From positions 581,944 to 645,943 of the forward strand of contig NZ_JAMDLI010000008.1 of assembly GCF_023721815.1 (NCBI RefSeq): DNA of 64,000 bases. The letters are read 5' to 3'. Source of the DNA: Pleomorphomonas sp. JP5. Lineage in GTDB: Bacteria > Pseudomonadota > Alphaproteobacteria > Rhizobiales > Pleomorphomonadaceae. Positions 1 to 8,979 of the stretch are shown here, piece by piece (the first letter of the stretch is position 1; each line of letters begins with the position of its first letter). The notes under the pieces were generated by a model. The model saw only the letters and a list, made by a program, of their open reading frames with translations. It searched no databases and was not told where the DNA came from. The translations under genes were made by a program, and so were the position numbers.

Positions 1-192
1 CTGCGATTGCCGCTGGTAGGCGAGCTGGAATTCGCCGAGCGTGACCTTGGTGTCGCCGACCGTGGCGAGCGTATCGGTGTGGGAGGCTCCAAGCCGGGAG
101 CCGACACCCCAGCCGATGAAGGACAGCGTCAGGAGGCCCAGAAAGATCTTCGCGGGAAGCGTATTCGCCCCGCGGCGCATTGAATCAAGCAT
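1..192 (-). CDS. PpiD/SurA-like peptidylprolyl isomerase, N-terminal part only
   Basis: The first 64 codons of a gene that runs off the left edge of the window, read by translating the minus strand from the ATG at 192. The product starts with a short basic segment, then one membrane span (about residues 15-31, KIFLGLLTLSFIGWGVG), then a periplasmic stretch with the VGDTKVTLGEFQLAYQRQ signature of the SurA N-terminal chaperone domain. This is the layout of PpiD-type foldases, which are anchored in the inner membrane and help outer membrane and periplasmic proteins fold. The parvulin domain would lie outside the window. In many alphaproteobacteria this gene sits divergent to tpiA, as here. The family call is fairly safe; nothing can be said about completeness. 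Confidence 0.8.
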   Translation of the reverse strand, partial: MLDSMRRGANTLPAKIFLGLLTLSFIGWGVGSRLGASHTDTLATVGDTKVTLGEFQLAYQRQSQ

Positions 193-668
193 TATGTCGT
201 CCGTCTCGGGGGCGCGCGCGCCCATCCATCCCAGTCACGCCACCGGTCTCGCAGGGACCGCTTCGGCGCGCGGGATCATAGGGGCCACGGCCTCACGCCG
301 CAAGCACCGGTTTTGCCTGACAAAGCGCCGGAATCCGGCTCAGAACAATGCTTGATATGGATCTTGTCGCCTCCACGGCCCATCGACGCCAACACCACGA
401 AAGTGGTGCGTGGCGACCGTTGAGAGGATCGGGCGCGACGACCGGCTGACGTCCGGGAACAGTCGCAGCTGCAGCACCCCGGCTGCCTGAGAGCGGCGCC
501 GACGCCGTCGTAGTCAATAGCCCTTGCTAGCCTTTTGCACCTTGCGGATATAAATGCGCTTGCGGGTTTTCGCCTACAAGATCATCTTCCAGGCCGCTCC
601 GAGGATTCACGCCGGGCCCGGTTCGGAATGGTCCACGCCCACGCAACGCACATCGAAGGAACGAGAGC
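193..668. other. Divergent intergenic region, ppiD-like / tpiA
   Basis: 476 bases with no supportable gene. Open frames here have no recognisable product. The right half becomes less GC-rich and holds a possible tpiA promoter: TTGCTA at 524-529 and TATAAA at 549-554, with a rather long 19-base spacer. I see no repeat or riboswitch. Confidence 0.5.
524..554 (+). promoter_or_regulatory. Possible sigma-70 promoter of tpiA
   Basis: A TTGCTA box and a TATAAA box 19 bases apart, in the AT-richer part of the upstream region and about 115 bases before the tpiA start. The spacer is longer than ideal, so this is a weak prediction. Confidence 0.3.
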
Positions 669-1412
<744 letters not shown>

Positions 1413-1419
1413 TACTAAT

Positions 1420-1454
1420 GCCTCCGGCGCACCTCTTTCGGGCGCGCCGGAGGC
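1420..1454 (+). terminator. Hairpin after tpiA
   Basis: A perfect 11-base-pair inverted repeat, GCCTCCGGCGC (1420-1430) against GCGCCGGAGGC (1444-1454), with a 13-base loop, starting 8 bases after the tpiA stop. There is no U-run, so it may be a processing or stability hairpin rather than a full intrinsic terminator. Confidence 0.55.
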
Positions 1455-1489
1455 AATACCGCATGTACCGCCAGGAGGGCGGGCCGCCA

Positions 1490-1626
1490 CCCCTCTCCAG
1501 CTTTTCCCGAGAATGGGAAGAGAGCTTGTCGAGACGACCGGCCTTTCGGGGCCGCGTTCCGGATCGATGGTCGGTCTCGCCGAAGCGCGAGCGGCGCCGT
1601 CTTCCCTGCTGGAAGACGGAGAGGGG
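1490..1626. repeat. Nested palindromic intergenic element
   Basis: The outer arms CCCCTCTCC (1490-1498) and GGAGAGGGG (1618-1626) enclose further dyads. One is a perfect hairpin, CCGTCTTCC-CTGCT-GGAAGACGG, at 1597-1619; another is an imperfect stem around 1499-1528. The whole unit could fold into a branched cruciform. It resembles the class of short intergenic mosaic repeats known from rhizobia, but I cannot assign a named family from one copy. Confidence 0.5.
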
Positions 1627-1704
1627 CAATCTAGCGAATAAGTAGAAAGACCGATAAGAGGTCTTCCGGCCGGTTTCCGGCCACTCGCATAGGACCCACG
1701 CCCC

Positions 1705-3036
1705 ATGACTTTCGACACCGTCCTCAGAAACGGAACCGTCGTCAACCAAGACGGCATCGGCATGCGCGACATTGGCATTCGCGCCGGCCGGATCACAGAA
1801 ATCGGCGATCTCTCGCAAGCCTCAGCCGGCGAAACGATCGACTGCTCTGGGCTGACCGTGCTTCCCGGCGTCATAGACAGCCAGGTCCATTTCCGCGAGC
1901 CCGGCGCCACCCACAAGGAAGATCTGGAGACCGGCTCGCGCGCCGCCGTCATGGGCGGAGTAACCGCCGTCTTCGAAATGCCCAACACCAACCCGCTGAC
2001 GACCACAGCGGAGCGTCTTGCCGACAAGGTGGCCGCCGGCACCCATCGCATGCACTGCGATTTCGCCTTCTGGGTCGGCGGCACGCACGGCAACGTGCGG
2101 GACATCCCCGAGCTCGAACGGTTGCCCGGCGCGGCCGGCATCAAGGTCTTCATGGGCTCATCGACCGGCGACCTGCTCGTTGCCGACGACGACGGAGTTG
2201 CCGCTATCCTTGGCGCCACGCGTCGCCGCGCCGCCTTTCACTCCGAAGACGAGGCGCGCCTCATCGAGCGCAAGTCTCTGCGCGTGTTTGGAGATCCCTC
2301 AAGTCATCCGCATTGGCGCGATGTGGAGGCGGCGCTGAAATCCACCAAGCGGCTTGTCCGCATTGCCCGCGACAAGGGCGCGCGCATCCACGTCCTGCAT
2401 ATCTCCACGGGCGAGGAGATCGACTTCCTCAGCGCACACAAGGACGTCGCCACGGTGGAGGTGACGCCGCATCACCTGACGCTGACGGCGGCCGACCATC
2501 AGCGGCTCGGCACGCTCGTTCAGATGAATCCGCCCGTCCGCTCGGCAGACCATCGCGACCGTATCTGGCAGGGCGTGGTTCAGGGCGTTGCTGACGTGCT
2601 TGGATCGGATCACGCGCCGCATACGCTGGAGGAAAAGGCAAAGCCCTATCCCGACAGCCCCTCGGGAATGACCGGCGTTCAAACCCTGGTGCCGATCATG
2701 CTCGATCACGTCAACGCCGGCCGCCTGACGTTGCAGCGCTTCGTCGACCTGACCTCGGCCGGCCCCGCGCGCATCTTCGGAATGGCCCGGAAGGGACGCA
2801 TCGCCGTCGGCTACGACGCCGACTTCACCATCGTCGACCTCAAGCGCCGGGAAACCATCCGCGATCGCTGGATCGCCTCTCGGTGCGGCTGGACGCCGTA
2901 TGACGGTCTCGAAGTCACCGGCTGGCCCGTTGGAACCGTCGTACGCGGCCGGCGGGTGATGTGGGAGGGCGATCTGGTAACGCCTTCGACCGGCGAGGCG
3001 GTCCGTTTCGTAGAAGCGTTGCCGCGAGGGACCTGA
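1705..3036 (+). CDS. Dihydroorotase-like amidohydrolase
   Basis: A 443-residue member of the cyclic amidohydrolase superfamily, closest to alphaproteobacterial proteins annotated as dihydroorotase, which cyclises carbamoyl-aspartate in pyrimidine synthesis. Seen in the sequence: the metal-site strand [10 protein letters not shown] (residues 58-67), Lys147 in [12 protein letters not shown] as the likely carboxylated bridging lysine, His179 in AFHSEDE, His232 in HVLHIST, and Asp302 in LGSDHAPH. The first ligand position of the usual HxH pair is glutamine (Gln60), which is odd for a two-metal dihydroorotase. The gene ends 1 base before the moaC start, so the two are likely cotranscribed. Allantoinase or hydantoinase activity cannot be excluded; the general family is certain. 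Confidence 0.82.
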   Translation: MTFDTVLRNGTVVNQDGIGMRDIGIRAGRITEIGDLSQASAGETIDCSGLTVLPGVIDSQVHFREPGATHKEDLETGSRAAVMGGVTAVFEMPNTNPLTTTAERLADKVAAGTHRMHCDFAFWVGGTHGNVRDIPELERLPGAAGIKVFMGSSTGDLLVADDDGVAAILGATRRRAAFHSEDEARLIERKSLRVFGDPSSHPHWRDVEAALKSTKRLVRIARDKGARIHVLHISTGEEIDFLSAHKDVATVEVTPHHLTLTAADHQRLGTLVQMNPPVRSADHRDRIWQGVVQGVADVLGSDHAPHTLEEKAKPYPDSPSGMTGVQTLVPIMLDHVNAGRLTLQRFVDLTSAGPARIFGMARKGRIAVGYDADFTIVDLKRRETIRDRWIASRCGWTPYDGLEVTGWPVGTVVRGRRVMWEGDLVTPSTGEAVRFVEALPRGT

Positions 3037-3037
3037 C

Positions 3038-3520
3038 ATGGCCGGGTCCCTCAGCCATCTCGATGTGAGAGGCGCCGCCCACATGGTCGACGTCAGCGAA
3101 AAGGCGATCACGGTCCGAACGGCCATCGCCAGCGGCAGGGTGGTGATGAAGGCCGAAACGCTGGCGCTCATCGTCGACGGCAGGACGCCGAAGGGCGACG
3201 TGATCGCCACCGCCCGCCTCGCCGGCATCATGGCCGCCAAGAAGACGGCCGACCTCATCCCTCTTTGCCATCCCCTGCCCATTAGCAAGGCAGCGATCGA
3301 CATTTCGCCCGACCCAACCTTGCCCGGACTTGAGATCACCGCCATCGTCCGTTGCACCGGAAACACCGGCGTGGAGATGGAAGCGCTGACCGCCGTCTCC
3401 GTTGCCTGTCTGACGGTCTACGACATGGCGAAAGCGGTCGAGAAGGGCATTCGCATCGAAGCCATCCGCCTCATCGAGAAGGATGGGGGCAAGTCGGGCC
3501 GCTGGCTTGCCGACAAGTAG
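3038..3520 (+). CDS. moaC: Cyclic pyranopterin monophosphate synthase
   Basis: Second step of molybdenum cofactor synthesis: converts the MoaA product (3',8-cyclo-GTP) to cyclic pyranopterin monophosphate. The 160 residues carry the family signatures: [10 protein letters not shown] at the N-terminus, [15 protein letters not shown] in the active site, [22 protein letters not shown], and the C-terminal [10 protein letters not shown]. The start lies 2 bases after the stop of the preceding amidohydrolase gene, indicating a shared transcript although the pathways are unrelated. No other mo-cofactor gene is in the window. Confidence 0.96.
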   Translation: MAGSLSHLDVRGAAHMVDVSEKAITVRTAIASGRVVMKAETLALIVDGRTPKGDVIATARLAGIMAAKKTADLIPLCHPLPISKAAIDISPDPTLPGLEITAIVRCTGNTGVEMEALTAVSVACLTVYDMAKAVEKGIRIEAIRLIEKDGGKSGRWLADK

Positions 3521-3749
3521 GCTCGGGGATGTGGTGGGGGTGTCGGTCGGTTGGTGATAACCGGCTGAGGACTCGACGGCTTCGACCAACCTCCGCGCCC
3601 AGGTGCGTGGTATGCATCGTATGGCCATCCGGGCGGAGGATACCCGACGATGCGCATCCACCGCCGATTGTCCCCATGGTCCGCTTGGCGTTGTCCCTTG
3701 CCACGAATCGTGATCTGCCGCCTTCGGGGGCAAAACGCGAGTGGAGACC

Positions 3750-4967
3750 ATGTCCGAAATCGTTCCGTCCGACCCGTCCGGTTCTCTTGTCGAGCGGCTG
3801 GATCTTCAGCCTGTGGGCAATGGGCCGTTGGATGGCATGACCTTCACGGTCAAGGACAACATCGACATCGCCGGCCATCGAACATCCGATGGAAGTCCTG
3901 CCTGGAGGGACGCTCACGCCGCGCCGGTACATAACGCGGTGTGTGTCGATCAACTGCTCTCGGCAGGAGCGCGTTGCGTCGGCAAAGTCGTGGCTGACGA
4001 GTTCACCTACAGCCTCGACGGAGAGAGCCAGTTCTTTGGAACGCCGCGCAACGCCAAGGCGCCCGAGCGAGTTCCGGGTGGCTCGTCCAGCGGATCGGCC
4101 GCATCCATCGCGAATGGGCTGGTGCAGTTCTCGATCGGTACCGATTCCGGTGGTTCCATCCGCGTTCCGGCGAGCCTGTGCGGACTCTGGGGAATGCGCC
4201 CTTCGCTCCACCGGATATCGGAAGCCGGTGTTCTGCCCTTCATGCCGAGTGTCAGTACGGTTGGCGTGTTGGCCGACCGGTTCGAACGCCTCGACGCGGT
4301 GGCTCGCGTCCTGCTGCGGAGCGGTTCGCGGGCAGTCACCCCGCTCAAGCGCCTGTTGCTGCTGACCGACGCGCTCGACATCTGCGACGGCGCCGTTCAG
4401 GAGCAAGCCCAGATCGCCTTGCGCCGAGTTGCCGACAAGGTCGGAGTTCCGCTGGAACCTGTCCGTTTCTCCGACATCGCGGGGGAAGACCTTCCGCTCA
4501 GCGACTGCAACGTCAAGGCACTGCGCGACATGCAGAGCGCCGAGTTTCAGAGCACCATCGGCAACTGGATAGAGACCACCAAACCGACGCTTGGTACGAC
4601 CTTTACCCTCGCCTATGGCAACGTTCAGCGCTTCGACCGTATTGCGGCGTTGGACAGCCTCGTGCGCTGCGAGCGTTTCTTCGAGGCGATCAACGCGTTT
4701 CTGCCGGCCGGTGTCGTCATCTGTTTTCCCACCACACCGGTGATCGCACCCCTGAGAGGGTCTCTGACGACGCTCGACAATGTGTTGAATTTCTACGACC
4801 GCACCATGACGATCACGGCTTTCTCCGGCGTCGGTCGATTGCCCGAGATTTCCGCACCTCTGTTGACAGTCGAAGGGTGTCCCGTCGGCCTGTCCTTTGC
4901 CGCCGGGCATTATCAGGACGAGTTCTTGTTGACGGCGGTGCGCAAGATGCTCGCCCCTGCCGGCTGA
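3750..4967 (+). CDS. Amidase signature family hydrolase
   Basis: A 405-residue amidase-signature enzyme. The Ser-cisSer-Lys triad is visible: Lys in FTVKDN near the N-terminus, a Ser of GGSSSGSAAS, and the nucleophile Ser of GTDSGGSIRVPASLCG. It is shorter than GatA or bacterial acetamidases (about 450-500 residues) and similar in length to compact plant AMI1-like amidases, so it is unlikely to be a Glu-tRNA amidotransferase subunit; gatB and gatC are not nearby. I prefer the ATG at 3750, which has GGAG just upstream, over an in-frame GTG at 3741. It follows moaC by 229 bases and has no neighbour that tells its substrate. No signal peptide, so cytoplasmic. Confidence 0.85.
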   Translation: MSEIVPSDPSGSLVERLDLQPVGNGPLDGMTFTVKDNIDIAGHRTSDGSPAWRDAHAAPVHNAVCVDQLLSAGARCVGKVVADEFTYSLDGESQFFGTPRNAKAPERVPGGSSSGSAASIANGLVQFSIGTDSGGSIRVPASLCGLWGMRPSLHRISEAGVLPFMPSVSTVGVLADRFERLDAVARVLLRSGSRAVTPLKRLLLLTDALDICDGAVQEQAQIALRRVADKVGVPLEPVRFSDIAGEDLPLSDCNVKALRDMQSAEFQSTIGNWIETTKPTLGTTFTLAYGNVQRFDRIAALDSLVRCERFFEAINAFLPAGVVICFPTTPVIAPLRGSLTTLDNVLNFYDRTMTITAFSGVGRLPEISAPLLTVEGCPVGLSFAAGHYQDEFLLTAVRKMLAPAG

Positions 4968-5047
4968 CGCTATCGGAGCAATCCGGGAAGCGAGGCGGCA
5001 ATCGACCTCGCCCTTGCGCTTGCCCCTCCCCCCACCTATGCTCGCGC

Positions 5048-5140
5048 CGTCTCAAGGGGGTGTCCGGCTGAGCCGGACTGAGAGGAGCGATCCAACCCCA
5101 CGAACCTGATCCGGATCATGCCGGCGGAGGGATTGAGGCG
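5048..5140 (+). promoter_or_regulatory. TPP (thiamine pyrophosphate) riboswitch
   Basis: All the conserved TPP aptamer elements appear in order: GGGGGTGTCC at 5056-5065, CTGAGAGG at 5088-5095, AACCCC, then the THI-box core CGAACCTGATCCGGAT followed by ATGCCGGCGGAGGGA. The outer stem P1 pairs CTCAA (5051-5055) with TTGAG (5133-5137). It lies about 70 bases ahead of thiM, which fits thiamine feedback control of a salvage kinase. The downstream sequence suggests control of translation initiation. Confidence 0.95.
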
Positions 5141-5191
5141 GGCGGCCCGGCATGTCCGGCAGCCACACGTCTTCTTGTCCGCGGGCGATCT

Positions 5192-5210
5192 TCGCGCAAG
5201 GAGCTCGCGA
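5192..5210 (+). promoter_or_regulatory. Hairpin enclosing the thiM ribosome binding site
   Basis: TCGCG (5192-5196) pairs with CGCGA (5206-5210), putting the Shine-Dalgarno AAGGAG (5198-5203) in the loop and the A of the thiM start codon in the stem. It is the likely expression platform of the upstream TPP riboswitch. This is inference from base pairing. Confidence 0.5.
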
Positions 5211-6016
5211 TGACCACCCTGACGCTTGCCGACGTTCACGCCCTTCATGAGAAGGTGCGCGCCGAACGGCCGCTCGTGCACAACATCACCAACTTCGTGG
5301 CGATGAACATCGCTGCCAATGTACTGCTCGCCGCCGGCGCCTCGCCCGCCATGGTCCATTCCATGGACGAGGTGGAGGACTTCGGGCGCATCGCCCGGGC
5401 CCTGACGCTGAACATCGGCACGCTGTCGTCCGACTGGATCGCGGGCATGAAGCTCGCGGCCAGCGTCTACAAAGCCGCGGGCAAGCCCGTCGTATTCGAT
5501 CCCGTCGCCGTGGGCGCAACGCGGCTGCGCAACACCGCCGCCGCCGACCTCGTCGCCATGGGCCCGACGGTTATCCGGGGCAACGCATCGGAAATCATGG
5601 CGCTTTCGGGCGTCGCGGGTCTCGCTTCGAAAGGAGTCGACAGCTCGGCCAGTTCCAATGCCGCCCTCGACAGCGCCGTCGCGCTTGCCCAATCCAGCGG
5701 CGCGGTCGTCGCGGTCACCGGCGAGATCGACTACGTCACGGATGGCACCCGTACCGTCGCCATCGAAGGCGGCCATGAATTGATGCCGCTCTCGACGGCC
5801 CTCGGCTGTTCGTTGACCGGCCTCGTCGGCGCCTTCGTTGCCGTCGCTCCCGCGTTCGAGGGAACGGTGGCTGCGCTTTCCGTCTATGCGGCGGCTGGCG
5901 CCATCGCCGGCAAGCGCGTCAAGGGGCCGGGTTTCCTGCCGCAGGAACTGTGCGACTCACTTTACGCACTCGACCTCGCAGGGCTTGAAGCCAACGCGGC
6001 CATCCGGGAGGTCTGA
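5210..6016 (+). CDS. thiM: Hydroxyethylthiazole kinase
   Basis: Phosphorylates 4-methyl-5-(2-hydroxyethyl)thiazole, salvaging the thiazole half of thiamine. The 268 residues have the ThiM features: LVHNITNFVAMNIAANVLLAAGASPAM near residues 22-48, the substrate-site DPVAVGATRLR, the GNASEIMAL turn, an ATP-site VVAVTGEIDYVTDG, and the catalytic cysteine in TALGCSLTGLVGAF. A TPP riboswitch directly upstream confirms its place in thiamine metabolism. thiD and thiE, often its partners, do not follow; the next gene is convergent, 2 bases away. Confidence 0.97.
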   Translation: MTTLTLADVHALHEKVRAERPLVHNITNFVAMNIAANVLLAAGASPAMVHSMDEVEDFGRIARALTLNIGTLSSDWIAGMKLAASVYKAAGKPVVFDPVAVGATRLRNTAAADLVAMGPTVIRGNASEIMALSGVAGLASKGVDSSASSNAALDSAVALAQSSGAVVAVTGEIDYVTDGTRTVAIEGGHELMPLSTALGCSLTGLVGAFVAVAPAFEGTVAALSVYAAAGAIAGKRVKGPGFLPQELCDSLYALDLAGLEANAAIREV

Positions 6017-6018
6017 CG

Positions 6019-7797
6019 TCACCCCTCTTCGGGCACCAGTCGCTTGGGTGGTGTAAGGGGTTCCGGCACGGGGCGCGTCGTCAGGTTCTCGCGGCCGGCC
6101 ATGACGCCGCCTTGCACCTGCGCCAGCAACCGTTCGGCATCGAGGCGGCGGATGGTGGCGAGCGCCTCGGCCGTCCGCTCCTCGGCACAGCCAAGCGCCC
6201 GCAACCCTTCGGCGCCCATATGCAAGGCGGCGTCGAAAGTCTCGCGCACCTCGATATCGACGCCGGCGCGGATGAGCTCGATCGAATGGACCCGGTCGTA
6301 GGATCGGGCGAGCAGGCGCGCCAGCGGGAAGTGAGCCTTGACGAGCTCGACGATGCGGTTGGCCGCCTTGCGATCGTCGACGCAGACCATGATCACCTCC
6401 GCCTCGGCGGCGCCGGAATGCTGGAGCGTGTCCAGCCGCGTGCCGTCGCCGTAGAAGATGCGGAAGCCGAACCGTCCCGCTTCGCGGATGCGGTCGGGAT
6501 CGTTCTCGATCATCGAGACGTCAACGCCACGCGACAACAGCAATTGCGCGGCGATTTGGCCGAAGCGGCCAAAACCGATCAGCAGAACTCTGCCCCGAAG
6601 ATCGCGCGCCTCCTCGACACCGTCCAGCGACTTTTCCTCCTCGCGCCGGAAGTGGCCGGCAATGACGAGCACCAATGGCGTCAGGGCCATGGACAGGATG
6701 ATGACCGTCGAGAAAAGAGCGGCATCGCCCGACGGAATGACACCGCCGCTTGCCGCCGCCGTGAAGAGCACGAAGGCGAACTCGCCGCCCTGGGCGAACA
6801 TCAGCGCGCGGCGAAACGCCGACCGGTGTCTGGAGCCGAAGAGACGCGCCACGGCGTAGATGCCGATCGCCTTGACGACGGCGAAGGCCAGGAGCAGGCC
6901 GATCAGCAGCGGCCAACGCTCTGCCACGACGCCAACGTCGAGCGACATGCCGACGGCCAGGAAGAACAGCCCCATCAAGAGGCCCTTGAACGGCTCAACG
7001 TCGGCTTCGACCTGATGCCGGTAGCTCGACCCCGACAGCATGACGCCGGCCAGGAAGGTTCCCATGGCCATCGACAGCCCGGCCGCTTCCATCAGCAAGG
7101 CGGCGCCAAGGACAACCAGCAAAGCGCCAGCCGTCAGCACCTCGCGTGCCCGGGCGCGCGCGAGAAGGCCGAAGAAGGGATCGATGAGGAAACGTCCGGC
7201 CAGCAACAGCGCCGCCACGGCCGCAAGGCCCAGGCCGACTCCGGTCCAGCCGGCGCCACCGTGGTCGCCCGGCGAGAGCCAAGCCACGAGAGCCAGGAGC
7301 GGCACGATGGACAGATCCTCGAACAACAGGATCGACACGGCCCGTTGACCGTCCCCGCCGGCCAGTTCGCCCCGCTCTTGCAGCATCGACATGATGACGG
7401 CGGTCGACGACAGAACAAACCCGGCTCCGGCGATGAAGGCGGGGATCGGCGAGAGACCAAACGGGAAGATGGCGACGAGTGTCAGCAGACCGGTACAGGC
7501 AACGACCTGGGCAAGCCCAAGACCGAAGATCTGTCCGCGCATGGCCCAGAGCTTCTGTGGCCTCAGTTCCAGGCCGATCAGGAACAGGAACATGACCACG
7601 CCGAGTTCCGACACGTGCAACATGGCGGCCGGATCGGAGAACAGGCCAAAGGCCGAGGGACCGACCAGTGCGCCGGCGGCGAAGTACCCCAGCACCGAGC
7701 CGAGACCGAGCCGGCGGAACAGCGGCACCGCCAGAACGCCGGCCGAAAGAAGGACCACTACCGGACCGATCGTCGACCCGAGACCCGCCGCCGCCAT
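6019..7797 (-). CDS. CPA2 family monovalent cation:proton antiporter (KefB/KefC type)
   Basis: A 592-residue integral membrane protein: about 12 hydrophobic spans of the Na+/H+ exchanger fold over residues 1-385, including LGVVMFLFLIGLELRPQKLW, then a cytoplasmic RCK/TrkA-N domain beginning RVLLIGFGRFGQIAAQLL with the GxGxxG nucleotide site and the acidic strand-2 end ENDPDR. Such proteins exchange K+ or Na+ for H+ and protect against electrophiles or pH stress. I choose the ATG at 7797, preceded by GAGG, over a TTG 19 codons upstream. There is no KefF/KefG ancillary reductase nearby. It follows the export genes by 63 bases in the same direction and may be the last cistron of that operon. Confidence 0.9.
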   Translation of the reverse strand: MAAAGLGSTIGPVVVLLSAGVLAVPLFRRLGLGSVLGYFAAGALVGPSAFGLFSDPAAMLHVSELGVVMFLFLIGLELRPQKLWAMRGQIFGLGLAQVVACTGLLTLVAIFPFGLSPIPAFIAGAGFVLSSTAVIMSMLQERGELAGGDGQRAVSILLFEDLSIVPLLALVAWLSPGDHGGAGWTGVGLGLAAVAALLLAGRFLIDPFFGLLARARAREVLTAGALLVVLGAALLMEAAGLSMAMGTFLAGVMLSGSSYRHQVEADVEPFKGLLMGLFFLAVGMSLDVGVVAERWPLLIGLLLAFAVVKAIGIYAVARLFGSRHRSAFRRALMFAQGGEFAFVLFTAAASGGVIPSGDAALFSTVIILSMALTPLVLVIAGHFRREEEKSLDGVEEARDLRGRVLLIGFGRFGQIAAQLLLSRGVDVSMIENDPDRIREAGRFGFRIFYGDGTRLDTLQHSGAAEAEVIMVCVDDRKAANRIVELVKAHFPLARLLARSYDRVHSIELIRAGVDIEVRETFDAALHMGAEGLRALGCAEERTAEALATIRRLDAERLLAQVQGGVMAGRENLTTRPVPEPLTPPKRLVPEEG

Positions 7798-7860
7798 ACC
7801 GCACCTCGCGTCAGTGTTTTCCCGAGTGTGGTCAGAAACCGTCGCGGCGCGCAAGCCGGC

Positions 7861-8979
7861 TCAGGCGGAGCGGCTCTTCTTCCACCGTTCGACCGCGACG
7901 GCCAGCACCGAATAGGCAAGGCAAAGAGCGAGCTGGACAAAAACCGTCGTTTCGACCGATCGAAGGTCGGCGCCCATCTGGTTGACTCGAACCAGCGCAG
8001 GCACGGCCGTCGTCGAGGGAATGACGAAAGCAACCGCACGCAGAAGCCCCGGCATAGCCTCGGCCGGCCAGGAAACGCCGGACAGGAAAAACAATGGCAT
8101 GCCGAGCACGACAAGGAAGAAGATGACGCCTTCCTTGCTGGGAATCAGTCTTGCGACGGCGAACCCCATAGCGGTGACGGCAGCCAGAAAAGGTACCGCG
8201 ACCGCGTACATGACGGCAATGTCGCCGATGCGGGGCAACCGGTAGACCCAAGGCAGAAGGACAAGCACCACGCCGGCCCAAAGACTGTAGAGGGCGACGT
8301 AGACGATCGCGTCGGCAAAGGTCGATAGCCCACCTGCCGAACGGCGCCCCGCCTTGAGATTGCCGATCCCCATCAGAAGCGTCTGTTGCAGGATCAGCAC
8401 GAAGACGGCTGGCAGCACGAAGCTCGCATAGCCGCCGGTTGGATTGAACAGGGGTACGGTCGTGACCCGCAAGGGCTCGACGATGGCCATGGCCTGGGTC
8501 GTGTCGACACCAGACGCGGTGAGCCGCCCGACCTGCACTTCGGCACCGAGGCTGCGTGCCGCGTTGGATAGCGCCGATGACATCACCGAGTTCAGCAGGA
8601 AGTAGCCCCCGTCGGAGAAAACGGCGATGGGCGCGGCGCGGCCGGCGAGAAGGTCGCGTTCGAACTCCGGCGGCACGACGACGATGCCATGAACCTGGCG
8701 CTTCAGGAAGAGCGCGCGAGCCGAGGGCATGTCGGCCGTATAACGAGCGACCGCCACGGCATCGGCGGCATCGATGCGCCGGATCAGCTCGCGACTCAAC
8801 GTCGAGCCATCCTGGTCGATGACTGCGACCGGCATGTCCCGCACCACCTCGGACAGGTAGGGCTGCGGAAAGAAGACCGAGAAGAACAGCGTGGCGCCCA
8901 ACATGGTCGAGCGGGCGCCCTTATCGTTCCAGATTGCCAGGATCGCCACGGCGATCTCGCGGAAGAAGGCGGCGATCAT
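7861..8979 (-). CDS. ABC-2 type permease, second subunit
   Basis: A 372-residue inner membrane protein of the YhhJ/YbhR-like ABC-2 permease family. One N-terminal span is followed by a large periplasmic domain (MPVAVIDQDGSTLSRELIRRID, VHGIVVVPPEFERDLLAG) and then five C-terminal spans starting near FVLPAVFVLILQQTLLMG. The ATG at 8979 has a GGAGGGGG ribosome binding site and overlaps the stop of the upstream permease as ATGA, so the two are translationally coupled and probably form a heterodimer. Likely role: export of a drug, lipid or polymer with the HlyD protein next door. No ATP-binding subunit is encoded beside it. Confidence 0.87.
   Translation of the reverse strand: MIAAFFREIAVAILAIWNDKGARSTMLGATLFFSVFFPQPYLSEVVRDMPVAVIDQDGSTLSRELIRRIDAADAVAVARYTADMPSARALFLKRQVHGIVVVPPEFERDLLAGRAAPIAVFSDGGYFLLNSVMSSALSNAARSLGAEVQVGRLTASGVDTTQAMAIVEPLRVTTVPLFNPTGGYASFVLPAVFVLILQQTLLMGIGNLKAGRRSAGGLSTFADAIVYVALYSLWAGVVLVLLPWVYRLPRIGDIAVMYAVAVPFLAAVTAMGFAVARLIPSKEGVIFFLVVLGMPLFFLSGVSWPAEAMPGLLRAVAFVIPSTTAVPALVRVNQMGADLRSVETTVFVQLALCLAYSVLAVAVERWKKSRSA

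Noticed and set aside
293-517. Minus-strand 74-codon frame between the ppiD-like gene and tpiA
   Set aside because: No ribosome binding site, no family and a composition typical of random GC-rich frames.
6112-8328. Plus-strand open frame of 738 codons
   Set aside because: It is the antisense shadow of the Kef-type antiporter and ABC-2 permease genes, full of His, Gln and Arg with no recognisable domain.
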